NCBI GenBank assembly: GCA_036478895.1
Contig: JAZGEV010000007.1
Span: 1 to 7,941 of the forward strand
Direction of reading: 5' to 3'
Source: S010-17 sp036478895
Lineage (GTDB): Bacteria; Bacteroidota; Bacteroidia; Flavobacteriales; Flavobacteriaceae
Length of the DNA: 7,941 nucleotides
The notes under the pieces: model-generated
Database searches by the model: none
Seen by the model: the letters and a program-made list of their open reading frames with translations, nothing else
What the model was told of the DNA's origin: nothing
In this document: positions 7,278 to 7,941 of the stretch, one piece after another
How positions within the stretch are numbered: position 1 is the first letter of the stretch
Layout: each line of letters opens with the position of its first letter
Program-made: the position numbers and the translations under genes

Positions 7278-7941
7278 GTCTCTTTTTTATAATATTTGTG
7301 AATGGTTTTTCCTCTACAGTTACTAAATGAGCTTTATTCAAAATTAAAATAGCGTGTTTTTCTAAAGTTATGGTTGCATTTTTGTGTAAAACTACTGTAC
7401 CATTTAAAATCAAAACTTGTTTTTCTTTAACGATTATATCTTGATAAAATCTAATTTTTTTAAAATCCCAATTTTCATTTTCAAAAATTACTTTTGGGCT
7501 ATTGTAATTGGACTCATCGGTAACAAACTGCATTAAATTACTGGTCATTAACGCTTTATGAGATTTTCCAATTTCGGTTGGTTGAATGTAATTCCGTTTG
7601 GATTTCCAACTTTGATTCATCAAGCCATTTTTACATTTGTTGGCTCTATGATATTCATTGGAATGATACAAACCTAAAGAATGCCCTAATTCATGTGCCA
7701 TTCCAGAATAAGCACCTTCAAAAGCACCACGACCTTGTTTCCACGTTATTTTTTTTTGCGGACAATAAAATCGTTCTATCCAAAGTCTTTTCATATACCA
7801 ATTGGGATAGTTTAATTGTGAACTTCTCTCAAAATCTGTGTACGATGGAAATTGAGAAATGGCAACTCCTTTTGTAGAATTATAGCCTTTATCGGATTTG
7901 CGAATAACCATATCATCATAAGCTTTAGTATTCATTGTATT
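7255..7941 (-). CDS. Metzincin-like zinc metalloprotease, C-terminal part (5' end outside window)
   Basis: The frame is open to the window edge (two more codons, Asn and Thr, precede the ATG at 7935), so this is probably the C-terminal part of a longer secreted enzyme; the first visible Met need not be the start. Numbering from that Met, HELGHSLGLYH at 81-91 is a perfect HExxHxxGxxH zinc site: His81, His85 and His91 bind zinc and Glu82 is the catalytic base. Met106 in GLMNQ fits the metzincin Met-turn. AISQFPSY at 25-32 and YPNWYMKRLWIERF at 43-56 precede it. After about 150 the sequence changes to a short beta-solenoid-like stretch (IIVKEKQVLILNGTVVL, then ATITLEKHAILILN), seen at the ends of other secreted Bacteroidota proteins. 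No T9SS C-terminal domain is evident. I cannot assign it to M10, M43 or another named family. Confidence 0.85.
   Translation of the reverse strand, partial: NTMNTKAYDDMVIRKSDKGYNSTKGVAISQFPSYTDFERSSQLNYPNWYMKRLWIERFYCPQKKITWKQGRGAFEGAYSGMAHELGHSLGLYHSNEYHRANKCKNGLMNQSWKSKRNYIQPTEIGKSHKALMTSNLMQFVTDESNYNSPKVIFENENWDFKKIRFYQDIIVKEKQVLILNGTVVLHKNATITLEKHAILILNKAHLVTVEEKPFTNIIKKRHAKVIEY

Noticed and set aside
7578..7877. Open frame of 99 codons on the + strand opposite the metalloprotease
   Set aside because: Antisense to the zinc-binding motif region; composition reflects the complementary strand of a real gene.
1..7941. Defence island, mobile element, CRISPR or biosynthetic cluster
   Set aside because: No transposase, integrase, nuclease, toxin-antitoxin pair, spaced direct repeats or tRNA-like attachment site is visible; all genes fit a normal flavobacterial chromosome.

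Overview
The window is an AT-rich stretch of ordinary chromosomal sequence, most likely from a marine-type Flavobacteriaceae (phylum Bacteroidota). Evidence for this is the DUF5723-type outer-membrane protein, a lipoprotein whose acidic Cys+1 region resembles the Bacteroidota surface-export signal, A/T-rich leaders without Shine-Dalgarno sequences, and RarA and YjjG proteins of flavobacterial flavour. Coding density is very high and no gene-free stretch exceeds 100 bases. I see no tRNA, rRNA, CRISPR, insertion sequence, integrase or prophage gene.

Layout. Positions 1-654 run on the + strand: the last 33 codons of an ArsC/Spx-family arsenate reductase, then a YdjM-family (DUF457) membrane-bound putative metal-dependent hydrolase. 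The hydrolase abuts, tail to tail and with no spacer, a minus-strand rhomboid intramembrane serine protease (655-1401). An 86-base divergent gap separates the rhomboid gene from rarA (1488-2765, +), a complete AAA+ replication-associated recombination ATPase. Just after the rarA stop lies a short in-phase heptamer repeat (TTTTTGG type, 2766-2800). It fills the convergent junction with the next minus-strand gene.

From 7941 down to 2803 everything is on the minus strand and tightly packed, consistent with one transcription unit. Its order of transcription is: a metzincin-like zinc metalloprotease (5' end outside the window), a YjjG-family HAD nucleotidase (overlap 23 nt), a small lipoprotein (42 nt gap), a DUF5723 outer-membrane protein (overlap 8 nt), and a CPA-type cation:proton antiporter with a C-terminal TrkA-N/RCK domain (4 nt gap).

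How the genes might work together. The lipoprotein and DUF5723 protein overlap, and both carry export signals to the envelope, so they are the best candidates for a physically linked but uncharacterised pair. The antiporter only 4 nt downstream may be co-expressed with them. The other genes are housekeeping or loosely associated. I do not see a convincing new defence, mobile or biosynthetic system. The items most worth a second look are the lipoprotein/DUF5723 pair, the G/T heptamer tract and the antiporter's altered ND motif.
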